From JAOUJD01 sp963811265 (GTDB lineage: Bacteria > Pseudomonadota > Gammaproteobacteria > Burkholderiales > Burkholderiaceae_F): a DNA stretch of 64,000 nt. Positions within the stretch are counted from its first letter, which is position 1, and each line of letters begins with the position of its first letter. Of this stretch, positions 1-8,571 are shown piece by piece. The stretch is from assembly GCA_963811265.1 (NCBI GenBank), contig CAWEQS010000025.1:132943-196942 (forward strand), written 5' to 3'. Made by a program: the position numbers and the translations under genes. Below the pieces are notes generated by a model. The model was not told the origin of the DNA. It did not search any database and saw nothing but the letters and a program-made list of their open reading frames with translations.

Positions 1-1
1 G

Positions 2-730
2 CTGCAGTACTCGAACGTCAAGGGCAAGAACCCGTTCAAGGACCTGCGCGTCCGCCAGGCGCTCTACTACGCCATCGACATCGAAGGCATCAAGCGCGCG
101 GTGATGCGGGGCCTGTCCGACCCGACCGGCGCCATCATCGCTCCCCAGGTCAACGGCTGGACCAAGGAGGCGAACCAGCGCCTGCCGTACAACGTGGACA
201 CGGCGAAGAAGCTGCTGGCCGACGCGGGCTATCCGAACGGCTTCGAGTTCACGCTGGACTGCCCGAACAACCGCTACATCAATGACGAGGACATCTGCAA
301 GGCGGTGGTGTCGATGTGGGCGCGCATCGGCCTCAAGGTGAACCTCAACGCGATGCCGCGCGCGACGTACTTCGCGAAGATCCAGAAGTACGACACCTCG
401 GCCTACCTGCTGGGCTGGGGCGTGCCGACGTTCGACGCGCTCTACTCGCTGCAGTCATTGGCGATGACGGTCGGCAAGGAGGGTGACGGCAACTTCAACC
501 TGGGCCGCGTCAGCAATCCCGAGTTCGACAAGCTCGTCACGGCGATGAAGAGCGAGGTCGACGTCAAGAAGCGCAACGACATCATCGCGCGCGCCCTGAT
601 GCTGCACAACCAGCAGGTGATGCACATCCCGCTGCACAACCAGGTGATTCCGTGGGCGATGCGGAAGAACGTGACCGTGGTGCACCGCGCGGACAACCGG
701 CTCGAGGCCAGCTGGGTGCGCATCGACTGA
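2..730 (+). CDS. ABC transporter periplasmic substrate-binding protein, family 5 (peptide/nickel type), C-terminal part
   Basis: The reading frame is open from base 2, so the start lies outside the window; 242 residues of the C-terminal lobe remain. Family-5 binding proteins deliver peptides or similar solutes to a DppBCDF-type transporter in the inner membrane. The sequence shows the typical C-terminal features: the RVRQALYYAID segment near the start, the pattern DAGYPNGFEFTLDCPNNRY near residue 75, and HIPLHNQVIPWAMRKN near the end. It is a close paralogue of the damaged dppA2 at 4285-5905; 34 bases (10-43 and 5177-5210) are identical. A strong terminator follows, so it ends its own transcript rather than joining the downstream dpp operon. 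The ligand cannot be told from sequence. Confidence 0.9.
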   Translation: MQYSNVKGKNPFKDLRVRQALYYAIDIEGIKRAVMRGLSDPTGAIIAPQVNGWTKEANQRLPYNVDTAKKLLADAGYPNGFEFTLDCPNNRYINDEDICKAVVSMWARIGLKVNLNAMPRATYFAKIQKYDTSAYLLGWGVPTFDALYSLQSLAMTVGKEGDGNFNLGRVSNPEFDKLVTAMKSEVDVKKRNDIIARALMLHNQQVMHIPLHNQVIPWAMRKNVTVVHRADNRLEASWVRID

Positions 731-747
731 TCGAAGTTGCGCCACAG

Positions 748-783
748 AAACCCGCGGACGCGCTGCGTGCCGCGGGTTTTTTT
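748..783 (+). terminator. Rho-independent terminator after the binding-protein gene
   Basis: A perfect 10-bp stem (AAACCCGCGG at 748-757 with CCGCGGGTTT at 770-779) with a 12-nt loop runs into an uninterrupted T tract. It lies 17 nt after the stop codon at 730 and before the convergent msrA gene. Confidence 0.85.
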
Positions 784-798
784 CGTCGATCGGGCCGG

Positions 799-1442
799 TC
801 AGCGCCCCGCGAGTTCGCCCCAGAGTTCCTTCAGGCGGTCGTCCCGCCCGCAGCCGCTCCGGTAGTACCGATAGCGGAGCGGGTTCTTCACGTAGTAGTC
901 CTGGTGGTACTCCTCGGCCGGGTAGAAGGCGCCGGCATCGACGACCGGAGTGACGATCGCCCCCTTGAACGGCTTGCTCCGTTCGAGCGCTGCCTTCGAC
1001 GCTTCCGCCAGCCGCCGCTGCTCGGCGTCGTGAACGAAGATCGCGCTGCGGTACTGGGAGCCGATGTCGCAGAACTGCCGGTCCTTCACGGTCGGATCGA
1101 TGTTGTGCCAGAACACGTCGAGCAGCTTTTCGTAGCTGACCTTCGACGGGTCGTAGGTCACCTGCACGGCCTCGGCGTGCCCGGTCCGGCCACCGGAAAC
1201 CTGCTCGTACGTGGGGCGCTGGGTCGTGCCGCCGGTGTAGCCCGAGATGGTCGAGATCACGCCATCCAGCTTGTCGAAGGGCGGCTCCATGCACCAGAAG
1301 CAGCCGCCGGCGAACGTGGCGACCGCGACACGCGGCCCGGCCATGGACTTCGGCGGCGGGGTCGCTGGGTCTGGGCCGACGCCGCGCCGGCGGCCAGCGC
1401 CAGCGCGAGCGCCACCCAGCGCAGAAGGACGGTCCGGAACAT
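799..1442 (-). CDS. msrA: Peptide-methionine (S)-S-oxide reductase MsrA, exported form, with a frameshift near the signal peptide
   Basis: MsrA reduces the S-epimer of methionine sulfoxide in oxidised proteins. The catalytic GCFWC motif (first Cys is the nucleophile) follows VAVATFAGG, and the family core GGTTQRPTYEQVSGGRTGHAEAV is present. The uninterrupted catalytic frame starts only at 1344. In the next frame upstream an ATG at 1442 opens with a clear signal peptide, MFRTVLLRWVALALALAAGAASAQ, 2 nt after the msrB stop. One lost base around 1350-1385 would join the two as ...ASAQ-DPATPPPKSMAGPRVAV. I therefore read one exported protein of about 214 residues. If the break is real, a shorter cytosolic form from 1344 would remain. 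It is the second gene of an msrB-msrA operon. Confidence 0.88.
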
Positions 1443-1444
1443 GG

Positions 1445-1918
1445 TCAGGCTCCCTGGGGTTCGAACTTCAGTGCGACGCCGTTGTTGCAATAGCGCTTGC
1501 CGGTCGGCCGCGGCCCGTCGTTGAAGACGTGCCCCTGATGGCCGCCGCAGCGCGCGCAATGGTATTCGGTGCGGGGGAAGAGCAGCTTGTAGTCCGTGCG
1601 CGTGCCGACGGCGTCCGCGAGCGCCGCCGTGAAGCTCGGCCACCCCGTGCCGCTGTCGAACTTCGCCTCCGAGGCGAACAGCGCGAGTTCGCACCCGGCA
1701 CAGCGGTACAGGCCGCGCCGCTTCTCGCCGTTCAGCGGGCTCGAGAACGGCGGCTCGGTGCCCTCGCGGCGCAGCACGTCGTACTGGTCCGAAGTCAGGC
1801 GCTTGCGCCACTCGGCTTCGGAAAGTCGGACCGCATCGGGGCGGGTGCTCTCGGCGGCGGTCGCTGCCCGGGCAAACCCGAGTGCGGCGAGGGCGGTCAG
1901 CAGATGGCGTCGGGTCAT
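1445..1918 (-). CDS. msrB: Peptide-methionine (R)-S-oxide reductase MsrB, exported
   Basis: MsrB reduces the R-epimer of methionine sulfoxide and complements MsrA. The 157-residue product has the two zinc CxxC pairs (CAGC and CARC in HCARCGGHQGHVFNDGP) and the C-terminal RYCNN motif with the catalytic Cys; the family usually has RYCVNS, so the NNG after Cys is a variant. I chose the ATG at 1918 because it begins MTRRHLLTALAALGFARAATA, a twin-arginine-like leader, although the frame stays open upstream to 2074. Export fits the signal peptide of its partner msrA, which starts 2 nt after this stop. Together they look like a periplasmic repair pair. Confidence 0.92.
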   Translation of the reverse strand: MTRRHLLTALAALGFARAATAAESTRPDAVRLSEAEWRKRLTSDQYDVLRREGTEPPFSSPLNGEKRRGLYRCAGCELALFASEAKFDSGTGWPSFTAALADAVGTRTDYKLLFPRTEYHCARCGGHQGHVFNDGPRPTGKRYCNNGVALKFEPQGA

Positions 1919-1993
1919 GGCGGTCTCCAGCGTGAATTGCGCTTCGTCGGCGCCCGATCGGAAATCTGACGCCGCACGATGAACAGACATGCC

Positions 1994-2032
1994 GGGAAGG
2001 CGGGTGGTTCCGGGTATATTCGTCGCCTTCCC
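1994..2032 (+). promoter_or_regulatory. Inverted repeat with a possible -10 element before dppB
   Basis: Nine-base arms GGGAAGGCG (1994-2002) and CGCCTTCCC (2024-2032) flank TATATT at 2015-2020, which could be a -10 box for the dpp operon starting at 2065. I see no good -35 match. The site lies between the divergent msrB and dppB genes, so it could be an operator, or simply a leader hairpin. Confidence 0.35.
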
Positions 2033-2064
2033 AAGGCCCGGCGCGACGGGCCGCTGGTCGCCCG

Positions 2065-3048
2065 ATGCTCGCATTCATCATCCGCCGGTTGCTGCAGGCC
2101 ATCCTCGTGATGCTGACGGTGGCCTTCGTCGCCTTCCTGCTGTTCCAGTACGTCGGCGACCCGGTGAACCAGATGCTCGGCCAGGATGCGACGCCCGAGG
2201 ACCGGGCGCGGCTGCGCGCCGATCTCGGCCTCGACAAGCCCTTCTACTACCAGTTCGGCCACTTCATCGGCAACGTGGTGCAAGGGGACTTCGGCCTGAG
2301 CCTGCGCCAGGGCCGGAGCGTCTCGTCGCTGATCAAGGAACGGTTGCCGGCCACGCTCGAACTGTCGTTCATCGCGGCGCTGATCGCGCTGGTCGCCGGC
2401 ATCCCGATGGGCGTCTACACGGCGCTCCGACGCAACTCCTGGTTCGCCCAGTTCCTGCTCGCCGTCTCGCTCGTCGGCATTTCGCTGCCGACCTTCCTGA
2501 TCGGCATCCTGCTGATCCTCGTGTTCGCCGTGCAGCTCGGATGGCTCCCGTCCTACGGTCGCGGCGAGGTCGTGCAGCTCGGCTGGTGGTCGACCGGATT
2601 GCTGACGAGCGCAGGCTGGAAGCACCTGATCCTGCCCTCGATCGCGCTGGCGCTGTTCCAGCTGACCCTGATCATGCGGCTCGTGCGGTCCGAGATGCTG
2701 GAAGTGCTGCGGACCGACTACATCAAGTTCGCCCGCGCGCGCGGGCTGACGGACCACGCCGTCCACTTCGGCCACGCGCTGAAGAACACGCTCGTGCCGG
2801 TCATCACGATCACGGGCCTGCAGCTCGGCGGCATCATCGCCTTCGCCATCGTCACCGAGACCGTGTTCCAGTGGCCCGGCATGGGACTGCTCTTCATCCA
2901 GTCCGTGCAGTTCGCCGACATTCCCGTGATGGCGGCCTACCTCTGCCTGATCGCGCTCGTGTTCGTCGTCATCAACCTCATCGTCGACCTGCTCTACTTC
3001 GCGGTCGACCCTCGCCTGCGGATCGACCGCGCGGCGGCGGCGCACTGA
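2065..3048 (+). CDS. dppB: ABC transporter permease, DppB/OppB type
   Basis: First inner-membrane permease of a peptide-type ABC importer. The 327-residue protein starts with the characteristic MLAFIIRRLLQAILVML segment and has about six hydrophobic helices. The EAA-type loop that contacts the ATPases is visible as LRTDYIKFARARGLTDHAVHFGHALKNTLVPV near residue 215, followed by GGIIAFAIVTETVFQWPGMG. Length is normal for DppB. Its stop overlaps the ATG of the following amidohydrolase gene (TGATG), which implies translational coupling. The partner permease dppC and ATPases dppD and dppF lie downstream on the same strand. Confidence 0.93.
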   Translation: MLAFIIRRLLQAILVMLTVAFVAFLLFQYVGDPVNQMLGQDATPEDRARLRADLGLDKPFYYQFGHFIGNVVQGDFGLSLRQGRSVSSLIKERLPATLELSFIAALIALVAGIPMGVYTALRRNSWFAQFLLAVSLVGISLPTFLIGILLILVFAVQLGWLPSYGRGEVVQLGWWSTGLLTSAGWKHLILPSIALALFQLTLIMRLVRSEMLEVLRTDYIKFARARGLTDHAVHFGHALKNTLVPVITITGLQLGGIIAFAIVTETVFQWPGMGLLFIQSVQFADIPVMAAYLCLIALVFVVINLIVDLLYFAVDPRLRIDRAAAAH

Positions 3049-4263
3049 TGGAAACCTACCTCGGCGCTGCGCTGCGCGGGCCGCTGGCCGCGATCCTGCC
3101 GCATCACGAGGGGCTGACCGAGTTCCGGCGCGACCTGCATGCGAACCCGGAAATCGGGTTCGAGGAGCACCGGACCGCGGCGCTGGTCGCCGAGCGCCTG
3201 AAGTCTTTCGGCGTCGAGGTGCACACCGGGATCGGAAAGACCGGTGTCGTCGGCGTGATCCGCGGCAAGGGGGAACGGACAGCGCCGTTCGATCGGGCTG
3301 CGCGCCGACATGGACGCGCTGCCGATGATCGAGGAAAACGAGTTCGCGCACCGGTCGACGAAGCCTGAGCTCATGCACGGCTGCGGCCACGACGGCCACG
3401 TGACGATCCTGCTGGCGGCCGCGCGCTACCTCGCCGAGACGCGCGACTTCGACGGCACCGCGTACGTGATCTTCCAGCCGGGCGAGGAAGGTTTCGCCGG
3501 AGCGAAGGCGATGATCGAGGACGGCCTGTTCACCCGCTTCCCGGCCGACGAGGTCTACGCGCTGCACAACTGGCCCGGACTGCCGGCGGGAAAGATCGGG
3601 CTGAACAGCGGGCCCATGATGGCCGCTGCCGACCGCGTCGAGATCAGCGTATGCGGCAGGGGCGGCCACGGCGCGCACCCGCACCTGACGGTCGACCCGG
3701 TGATGGCCGCGGCGCACATCATCACGGCGGCGCAGTCCATCGTGGCGCGCAACGTCGCGCCGCTCGACAGCGCGGTGCTCAGCCTGTGCGCGATCCACGC
3801 CGGCAACCTGAACGCCTTCTCGGTGCTTCCGCGCGAAGCGAAGCTCACCGGCACCGTCCGCACGTTCAAGGCCGACGTCCAGGAGGTCGTGGAGCAGCGG
3901 CTGACCGAACTGGTCGAGTCGACCGCGCGGGCCTTCGGCGCCGAGGGCAGGACCATCTACGAGCGCATCTATCCTGCGACGATCAACCATCCGGCCCAGG
4001 CGCGCTTTGCCGGCGACGTGGCGGCGCGGCTCGTCGGCGAGCACAACGTGATCCGCGACCTGGAGCCGAGCATGGGCGCCGAGGACTTCGCGTTCATGCT
4101 GCAGGAGAAGCCCGGCTGCTACGTGCGCCTGGGGCAGGGCGGCGGACCGTCGAACTGCTTCCTGCACAACAGCCGATATGATTTCAACGACGCGGTGATC
4201 CCGCTCGGTGCCGCGTTCTTCGCGGCGCTCGCCGAGCAGCGGATGCCCCGCGGCTTTCACTGA
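3048..4263 (+). CDS. M20 family amidohydrolase (hippurate hydrolase / N-acyl amino acid hydrolase type), one frameshift
   Basis: A metal-dependent amidohydrolase of the HipO/AbgA/IAA-amino-acid-hydrolase group, which cleaves acyl or peptide amide bonds. The start METYLGAALRGPLAAILPHHEGLTEFRRDLHANPEIGFEE is in one frame and MDALPMIEENEFAHRSTKPELMHGCGHDGHVTILLAAAR in the next. Deleting one G from the five-G run near 3269 gives GVIRGKGNGQRRSIGLRADMDALPM and a normal 404-residue protein. Metal ligands are visible in HGCGHDGH and in the later GEEG segment. It sits between dppB and dppA2, so it probably processes what the transporter brings in, for example N-acylated amino acids or dipeptides. That substrate link is inference. 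Confidence 0.88.
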
Positions 4264-4284
4264 CGTTCCAGGGAGAAACCCCCG

Positions 4285-5905
4285 ATGAAGACACGACGCG
4301 ATTTCGTACGCCTGGCCCGTGCTGTCCGTTCTGCTCGCCGGGGCACTGCTCGCCATTCGCCGCGGGCGTGCCGGCTGCGCAGGCGAAGACCTGCCAGTGC
4401 GCGAACCAGGGCGACGCGCTGTCGATGGACCCGCACTCGCTGAACGAGACCTGCAGCTCGCGTTCCCGGCAACGTCTACGAGCCGCTGATCGGGCTGCGG
4501 CAAGGAGCTCGAAGATCGTGCCGGCTGCTGGCGACGGACTGGAAGCAGACGTCGCCGACGGACTGGCGCTTCAACCTGCGCAAGAACGTCAAGTTCCACG
4601 ACGGCACGCCGTTCACCGCCGACGACGTGATCTTCTCCTACGAGCGCGCGCAAGGCGGCCGGCTCCGACATGAAGACCTACGTCGGCTCGATCAAGGAGG
4701 TCCGCAAGGTCGACGACCACACGGTCGACATGATCGTGACCGAAGCGCCGAACCCGATCCTGCCGGACGTGTCGTGCAACTGGTGCATCATGCCGAAGAA
4801 GTGGTGCACGAGAACAAGCGCCGAGCGCCGGTCGACAAGCGCAAGGGCGTCGAGAACGCGGCGTCGTTCAAGGCCAACGGCACCGGGCCGTTCCGCCTGC
4901 AAGTCGCGCGACCCGGCATCCGCACGATGCTGCGTCGCAACACCGCCTACTGGGACAAGATCGAAGGCAACGTCCACCGAAGTCGTCTTCACGCCGATCG
5001 GCAACGCGTCGACGCGCGTCGCCGCGCTGCTGTCGGGCGAGATCGACATGATGGAGCCGGTGCCGGTGCAGGACATCGCCCGCATCAGCGCAACGCCGAC
5101 GGCTGAACGTGCTGCAGGGGCCGGAGCTGCGCACGATCTTCCTCGGCATGGACCAGACGCGCGACGAACTGCTGTTCTCGAACGTCAAGGGCAAGAACCC
5201 GTTCAAGGACAAGCGCGTGCGCCAGGCGTTCTACCAGGCGATCGACATCGAGGCGATCAAGACCCAGGTGATGCGCGGCGCGGCGACGCCACGCGGCGCT
5301 GATGGATAGCGCCCGGCATGGCGGGATTCCCGGCGGACCTCAACAAGCGCCTGCCGTACGACGTCGAAGGCGGCGAGGAAGCTGATGGCCGAGGCCGGCT
5401 ACCCGCAACGGCTTCGAGGTCGGCATGAACTGCCCGAACGACCGCTACGTCAACGACGCCGCGATCTGCTCCGCGGTCGCCGCGATGCTCGCCCGCATCG
5501 GGGTCAAGGTGAACCTGATGACCGAGACGAAGGCGCACCTACTTCCCGAAGATCCTGTCGCGCAACACGTCGTTCTACTGCTCGGCTGGACGCCGTCGGC
5601 GGCTACGACTCGCACGACCCGCTGTATTCGCTGATGGCGACGCCCGGCGCGGGCGGCCAGGGCCAGTTCAACCTCGGCAGCTACAGCAATCCGAAGCTCG
5701 ACGAACTGACCGCGAAGATCGCAGTCCGAGACCGACCAGGCCAAGCGCAACGCGATGATCCGCGAGGCGAACAAGATCCACCAGGACGACATCGGCCACA
5801 TCCCGCTGCACCAGCAGGCGCTGGCCTGGGGCATGAAGAAGAACCTCGACCCTCGTCCAGCTCCCGTCGAACGACATCTTCGTGAAGTGGATGGTGCTGA
5901 AGTGA
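4285..5905 (+). pseudogene. ABC substrate-binding protein (DppA type) broken by many frameshifts
   Basis: Translating piecewise in all three frames recovers a full family-5 binding protein in order: ANQGDALSMDPHSLNET, PTDWRFNLRKNVKFHDGTPFTADDVIFSYERAQ, MKTYVGSIKEVRKVDDHTVDMI, VENAASFKANGTGPF, VAALLSGEIDMMEPVPVQDIARI, LRTIFLGMDQTRDELLFSNVKG, MAEAGYP, MNCPNDRYVNDAAICSAVAAM, HDPLYSLMATPGAGGQGQF, and the end DIFVKWMVLK with stop at 5903-5905. About 15-20 single-base insertions and deletions interrupt it, while codon content between breaks still looks selected. I think this is a badly resolved stretch, perhaps confused with the paralogue at 2-730, more than an old pseudogene; both are possible. 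It occupies the binding-protein slot of the operon. Confidence 0.8.
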
Positions 5906-5987
5906 TCGACTTCCGCTGATGGACGCGGGCCGCTTGCGCGGTCCGCGTCCGATGCCGTAACGCGACACACGCCGCTCGAAGACCACG

Positions 5988-6902
5988 ATGCAACAGGCTA
6001 TCGCCCGATTCTGGGACAGCGACATCGCCTACAGCTTCCGGCAGTCGCCGGTGGCGATCGGCGCGACCGTCGTCGCGCTGGTCATGGTCTTCTCCGCGGC
6101 GTTCGCGGCGTGGGTCGCTCCGCACAATCCGTTCGACCTGGCGACGCTGAACCTGCTCGATGCGTCGCTGCCCCCGGCGTGGGAGGAGGGCGGCCAGCCC
6201 CGGTTCATCCTGGGCACGGACGACCAGGGCCGCGACGTCTTCTCGGCGATCCTCTACGGCATGCGGCTCTCGCTCGCGATCGGCGTCGCGTCGGTCGTGC
6301 TGTCGATCGTCCTGGGCGTGGGCCTCGGCCTGCTCTCCGGGTACGTGGGCGGTCGCGTCGACGCCTTCATCATGCGCGTCTGCGACGTGATGCTGTCGTT
6401 CCCGGCGATCCTCGTCGCGCTGCTGATCGACGGCGTGGCGCGCGCCGCGCTGCCGCGCGAGGCGCACAGTGAAGTGGCCTACGCGGTGCTGGTGCTCGCC
6501 ATCGCCCTGTCCGGCTGGGTGCAGTACGCCCGCACGGTGCGCGGTTCGACGCTGGTCGAGAAGAACAAGGAGTACGTCCAGGCGGCACGGGTCATCGGCG
6601 TTTCTCCGCTCGCGATCATGGGCAAGCACGTGCTGCCGAACGTGCTGGGTCCGGTGCTCGTGCTGGGCACGGTCCACGTCGCCACGGCGGTGCTGACCGA
6701 GGCCACGCTGTCCTTCCTCGGGGTCGGCGTCCCGCCGACCACGCCGTCGCTGGGCACGCTGATCCGGATCGGCCAGGAGTTCCTGTTCTCCGGCGAGTGG
6801 TGGATCACGATCTTCCCCGGCCTCGCCCTCGTCCTGTTCGTGCTGTCGGTGAACCTGCTCGGCGACTGGCTGCGCGACGCCTTGAACCCGAAGCTGCGGT
6901 GA
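5988..6902 (+). CDS. dppC: ABC transporter permease, DppC/OppC type
   Basis: Second permease of the peptide-type importer, 304 residues. It has the OppC-type N-terminal helix (about residues 22-44), the GTDDQGRDVFSAILYGMRLSL segment that opens the permease domain, and the EAA loop VEKNKEYVQAARVIGVSPLAIMGKHVLPNVLGPVLVLG near residue 190. The end, LVLFVLSVNLLGDWLRDALNPKLR, is the family signature. It follows dppA2 after 82 nt and is followed by a small lipoprotein gene, then the two ATPase genes. Confidence 0.94.
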   Translation: MQQAIARFWDSDIAYSFRQSPVAIGATVVALVMVFSAAFAAWVAPHNPFDLATLNLLDASLPPAWEEGGQPRFILGTDDQGRDVFSAILYGMRLSLAIGVASVVLSIVLGVGLGLLSGYVGGRVDAFIMRVCDVMLSFPAILVALLIDGVARAALPREAHSEVAYAVLVLAIALSGWVQYARTVRGSTLVEKNKEYVQAARVIGVSPLAIMGKHVLPNVLGPVLVLGTVHVATAVLTEATLSFLGVGVPPTTPSLGTLIRIGQEFLFSGEWWITIFPGLALVLFVLSVNLLGDWLRDALNPKLR

Positions 6903-6939
6903 CGGGTCGAACGCCATGGCACTGAACGGGGAGGTCCCC

Positions 6940-7344
6940 ATGAAACTTCGACTGACGGTGGCTGCGGTCGCCCTGGCGGCGGCGGGCTGTGCCACGAACT
7001 TCTCCTACATCGACGGCAACCGCTACTTCAGGACCGATATCAACGCCCACTCGGTCATCGTGCTCGACATCGACGGCAAGAGCGAGATCCGGAACCCGGT
7101 GATGGTCGAGCCGGGCGTGCGGGTGGTCCGGGTCCAGGGTCCCGCGGCCCCGGGCTTCCGCTTCGGCCAGGACCGGACCATCACGATCGACGTGAAGCCT
7201 TGCACGCACTACTACCTCAAGGCGGTGACGCCCAACTCGATCTCGGCGGAATTCACCGCGATGATCGACTTCGAGGAGCCGATCGCTGGATGCAAGGGAA
7301 GAGACGGCGGAACCGAAGTGCCCACAGGAGATTCGAAACGATGA
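6940..7344 (+). CDS. Small predicted lipoprotein in the dpp operon
   Basis: A 134-residue protein that I do not recognise. I chose the ATG at 6940 because it opens a short lipoprotein signal, MKLRLTVAAVALAAAGC, with a lipobox Cys at residue 17; the frame also offers an ATG at 6916. The mature part (FSYIDGNRYFRTDINAHSVIVLDIDGKSEIRNPVMVEPGVRVVRVQG) looks like a small beta-rich domain with a later KPCTHYYLKA segment. It overlaps the next small ORF by ATGA (7341-7344). Its place inside the transporter operon suggests an envelope function linked to uptake, but this is inference. Confidence 0.72.
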   Translation: MKLRLTVAAVALAAAGCATNFSYIDGNRYFRTDINAHSVIVLDIDGKSEIRNPVMVEPGVRVVRVQGPAAPGFRFGQDRTITIDVKPCTHYYLKAVTPNSISAEFTAMIDFEEPIAGCKGRDGGTEVPTGDSKR

Positions 7345-7509
7345 AGAAGATCCTGGCGGCCCTGGCGGCGATGGCTGGGCTGCCGGCCGGCCTCGTCGTG
7401 GCGGTACCACACGACCGCCAGCGGCAAGTGGGACCCGGTCGTCCAGTCGGTCGAGGACATCGGCGAGTGCAAGAAGAAGTTCATGCAGGGCCAGCCGGCC
7501 AGGAAGTGA
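7341..7509 (+). CDS. Very small membrane-anchored protein, probably one frameshift
   Basis: Starts at the ATG that overlaps the previous stop (ATGA). The N-terminus MKKILAALAAMAGLPAG is a signal-like or membrane segment. The rest makes sense only in the next frame, WRYHTTASGKWDPVVQSVEDIGECKKKFMQGQPARK, ending at 7509, just before the GTG of dppD at 7514. One extra base near 7390-7405 explains the switch. The product would be about 55 residues. I do not recognise the family; the tight spacing on both sides is the main argument that it is a gene. Confidence 0.45.
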
Positions 7510-7513
7510 GTCC

Positions 7514-8503
7514 GTGAGCAAGGGACCCCTCCTCGAAGTCCGCGACCTGCGCGTCGAATTCCCGACGCGGCGCGGCACGCTCGTCGCGGTCGACGGCATT
7601 TCGCTGTCGATCGAGCCCGGCGAAGTGCTCGGCGTCGTCGGCGAATCGGGCGCGGGAAAGTCGATGACCGGGGCCGCCGTCATCGGGCTGCTGGAGCCGC
7701 CGGGGCGCATCGCCTCGGGCGAGGTCAGGCTCAACGGCCTGCGCATCGACAACCTGCCCTATGAAGAGATGCGCAAGATCCGCGGACGCGAGATCGGCGC
7801 GATCTTCCAGGACCCGCTGACCTCGCTGAATCCGCTCTACACGGTCGGGCAGCAGCTGATCGAGACGATCACGACCCACCTGAACATGTCGACGTCCAAG
7901 GCGCGGACGCGGGCGATCGAACTCCTCGCGTCCACCGGCATTCCGGCGCCGGATCGCCGCATCGATCACTACCCGCACCAGTTTTCGGGCGGCATGCGCC
8001 AGCGCGTCGTGATCGCGCTCGCGCTGGCCGCGGAGCCCAAGCTGGTCATCGCCGACGAGCCGACCACGGCGCTCGACGTGTCGATCCAGGCGCAGATCAT
8101 CGCGTTGCTGAAGAAGCTGTGCCACGATCATGGAACGGCCGTCATGCTCGTGACGCACGACATGGGAGTGATCGCCGAGACCGCGGACCGGGTCGCGGTC
8201 ATGTACGCGGGACGGATCGCCGAGATCGGACCCGTCGCCGACGTGATCCATCGGCCGCAGCACCCGTACACCGTCGGACTCATGGGTTCGATCCCGACCT
8301 TCACGGGCGAGCACGAACGACTGGCCCAGATCGAAGGATCGATGCCGCGCCTGACCGAGATCCCGGACGGCTGCGCCTTCCACCCCCGCTGCGCGCACGC
8401 ATTCGATCGCTGCCGGCGCGAACGCCCTGAACTGCTTCCCGCGGGCACGTCGCAGGCGTCGTGCTGGCTGCACGATGCCGCCGGGAACAGGGTGGCGGCA
8501 TGA
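7514..8503 (+). CDS. dppD: ABC transporter ATP-binding protein, DppD/OppD type
   Basis: Cytoplasmic ATPase of the peptide-type importer, 329 residues. Walker A is GESGAGKS (about residues 42-49), the Q-loop is IFQDPLTSLNPLYTVGQQ, the signature is FSGGMRQRV and Walker B is LVIADEPTTALDV. The C-terminal extension has the Cys-rich GCAFHPRCAHAFDRCRRERPELLP segment found in OppD/DppD proteins; in several members this binds an iron-sulfur cluster. The start is a GTG at 7514, 4 nt after the previous stop. The stop overlaps a possible ATG of dppF at 8500. Confidence 0.94.
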   Translation: MSKGPLLEVRDLRVEFPTRRGTLVAVDGISLSIEPGEVLGVVGESGAGKSMTGAAVIGLLEPPGRIASGEVRLNGLRIDNLPYEEMRKIRGREIGAIFQDPLTSLNPLYTVGQQLIETITTHLNMSTSKARTRAIELLASTGIPAPDRRIDHYPHQFSGGMRQRVVIALALAAEPKLVIADEPTTALDVSIQAQIIALLKKLCHDHGTAVMLVTHDMGVIAETADRVAVMYAGRIAEIGPVADVIHRPQHPYTVGLMGSIPTFTGEHERLAQIEGSMPRLTEIPDGCAFHPRCAHAFDRCRRERPELLPAGTSQASCWLHDAAGNRVAA

Positions 8504-8532
8504 ACGCCGCACGGCCGCTCCGAAGGCGTTCG

Positions 8533-8567
8533 CTCCCCTTGGGGGACGGCGCGCAGCGCCAAGGGGG
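8533..8567 (+). repeat. GC-rich nested hairpin before dppF
   Basis: CCCCTTGG (8535-8542) pairs with CCAAGGGG (8559-8566), and inside it GGCGC (8548-8552) pairs with GCGCC (8556-8560). It lies between the dppD stop and the likely dppF start. The layout resembles short palindromic elements that recur in intergenic regions of Burkholderiales; I recall this type but cannot check copy number here. It may tune relative expression of dppD and dppF. Confidence 0.5.
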
Positions 8568-8571
8568 CACG

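Noticed and set aside
1915..4671. Long minus-strand open frame opposite dppB and the amidohydrolase
   Set aside because: It is the high-GC shadow of genes with clear domains on the other strand and has low-complexity Arg/His/Asp composition with no family motif.
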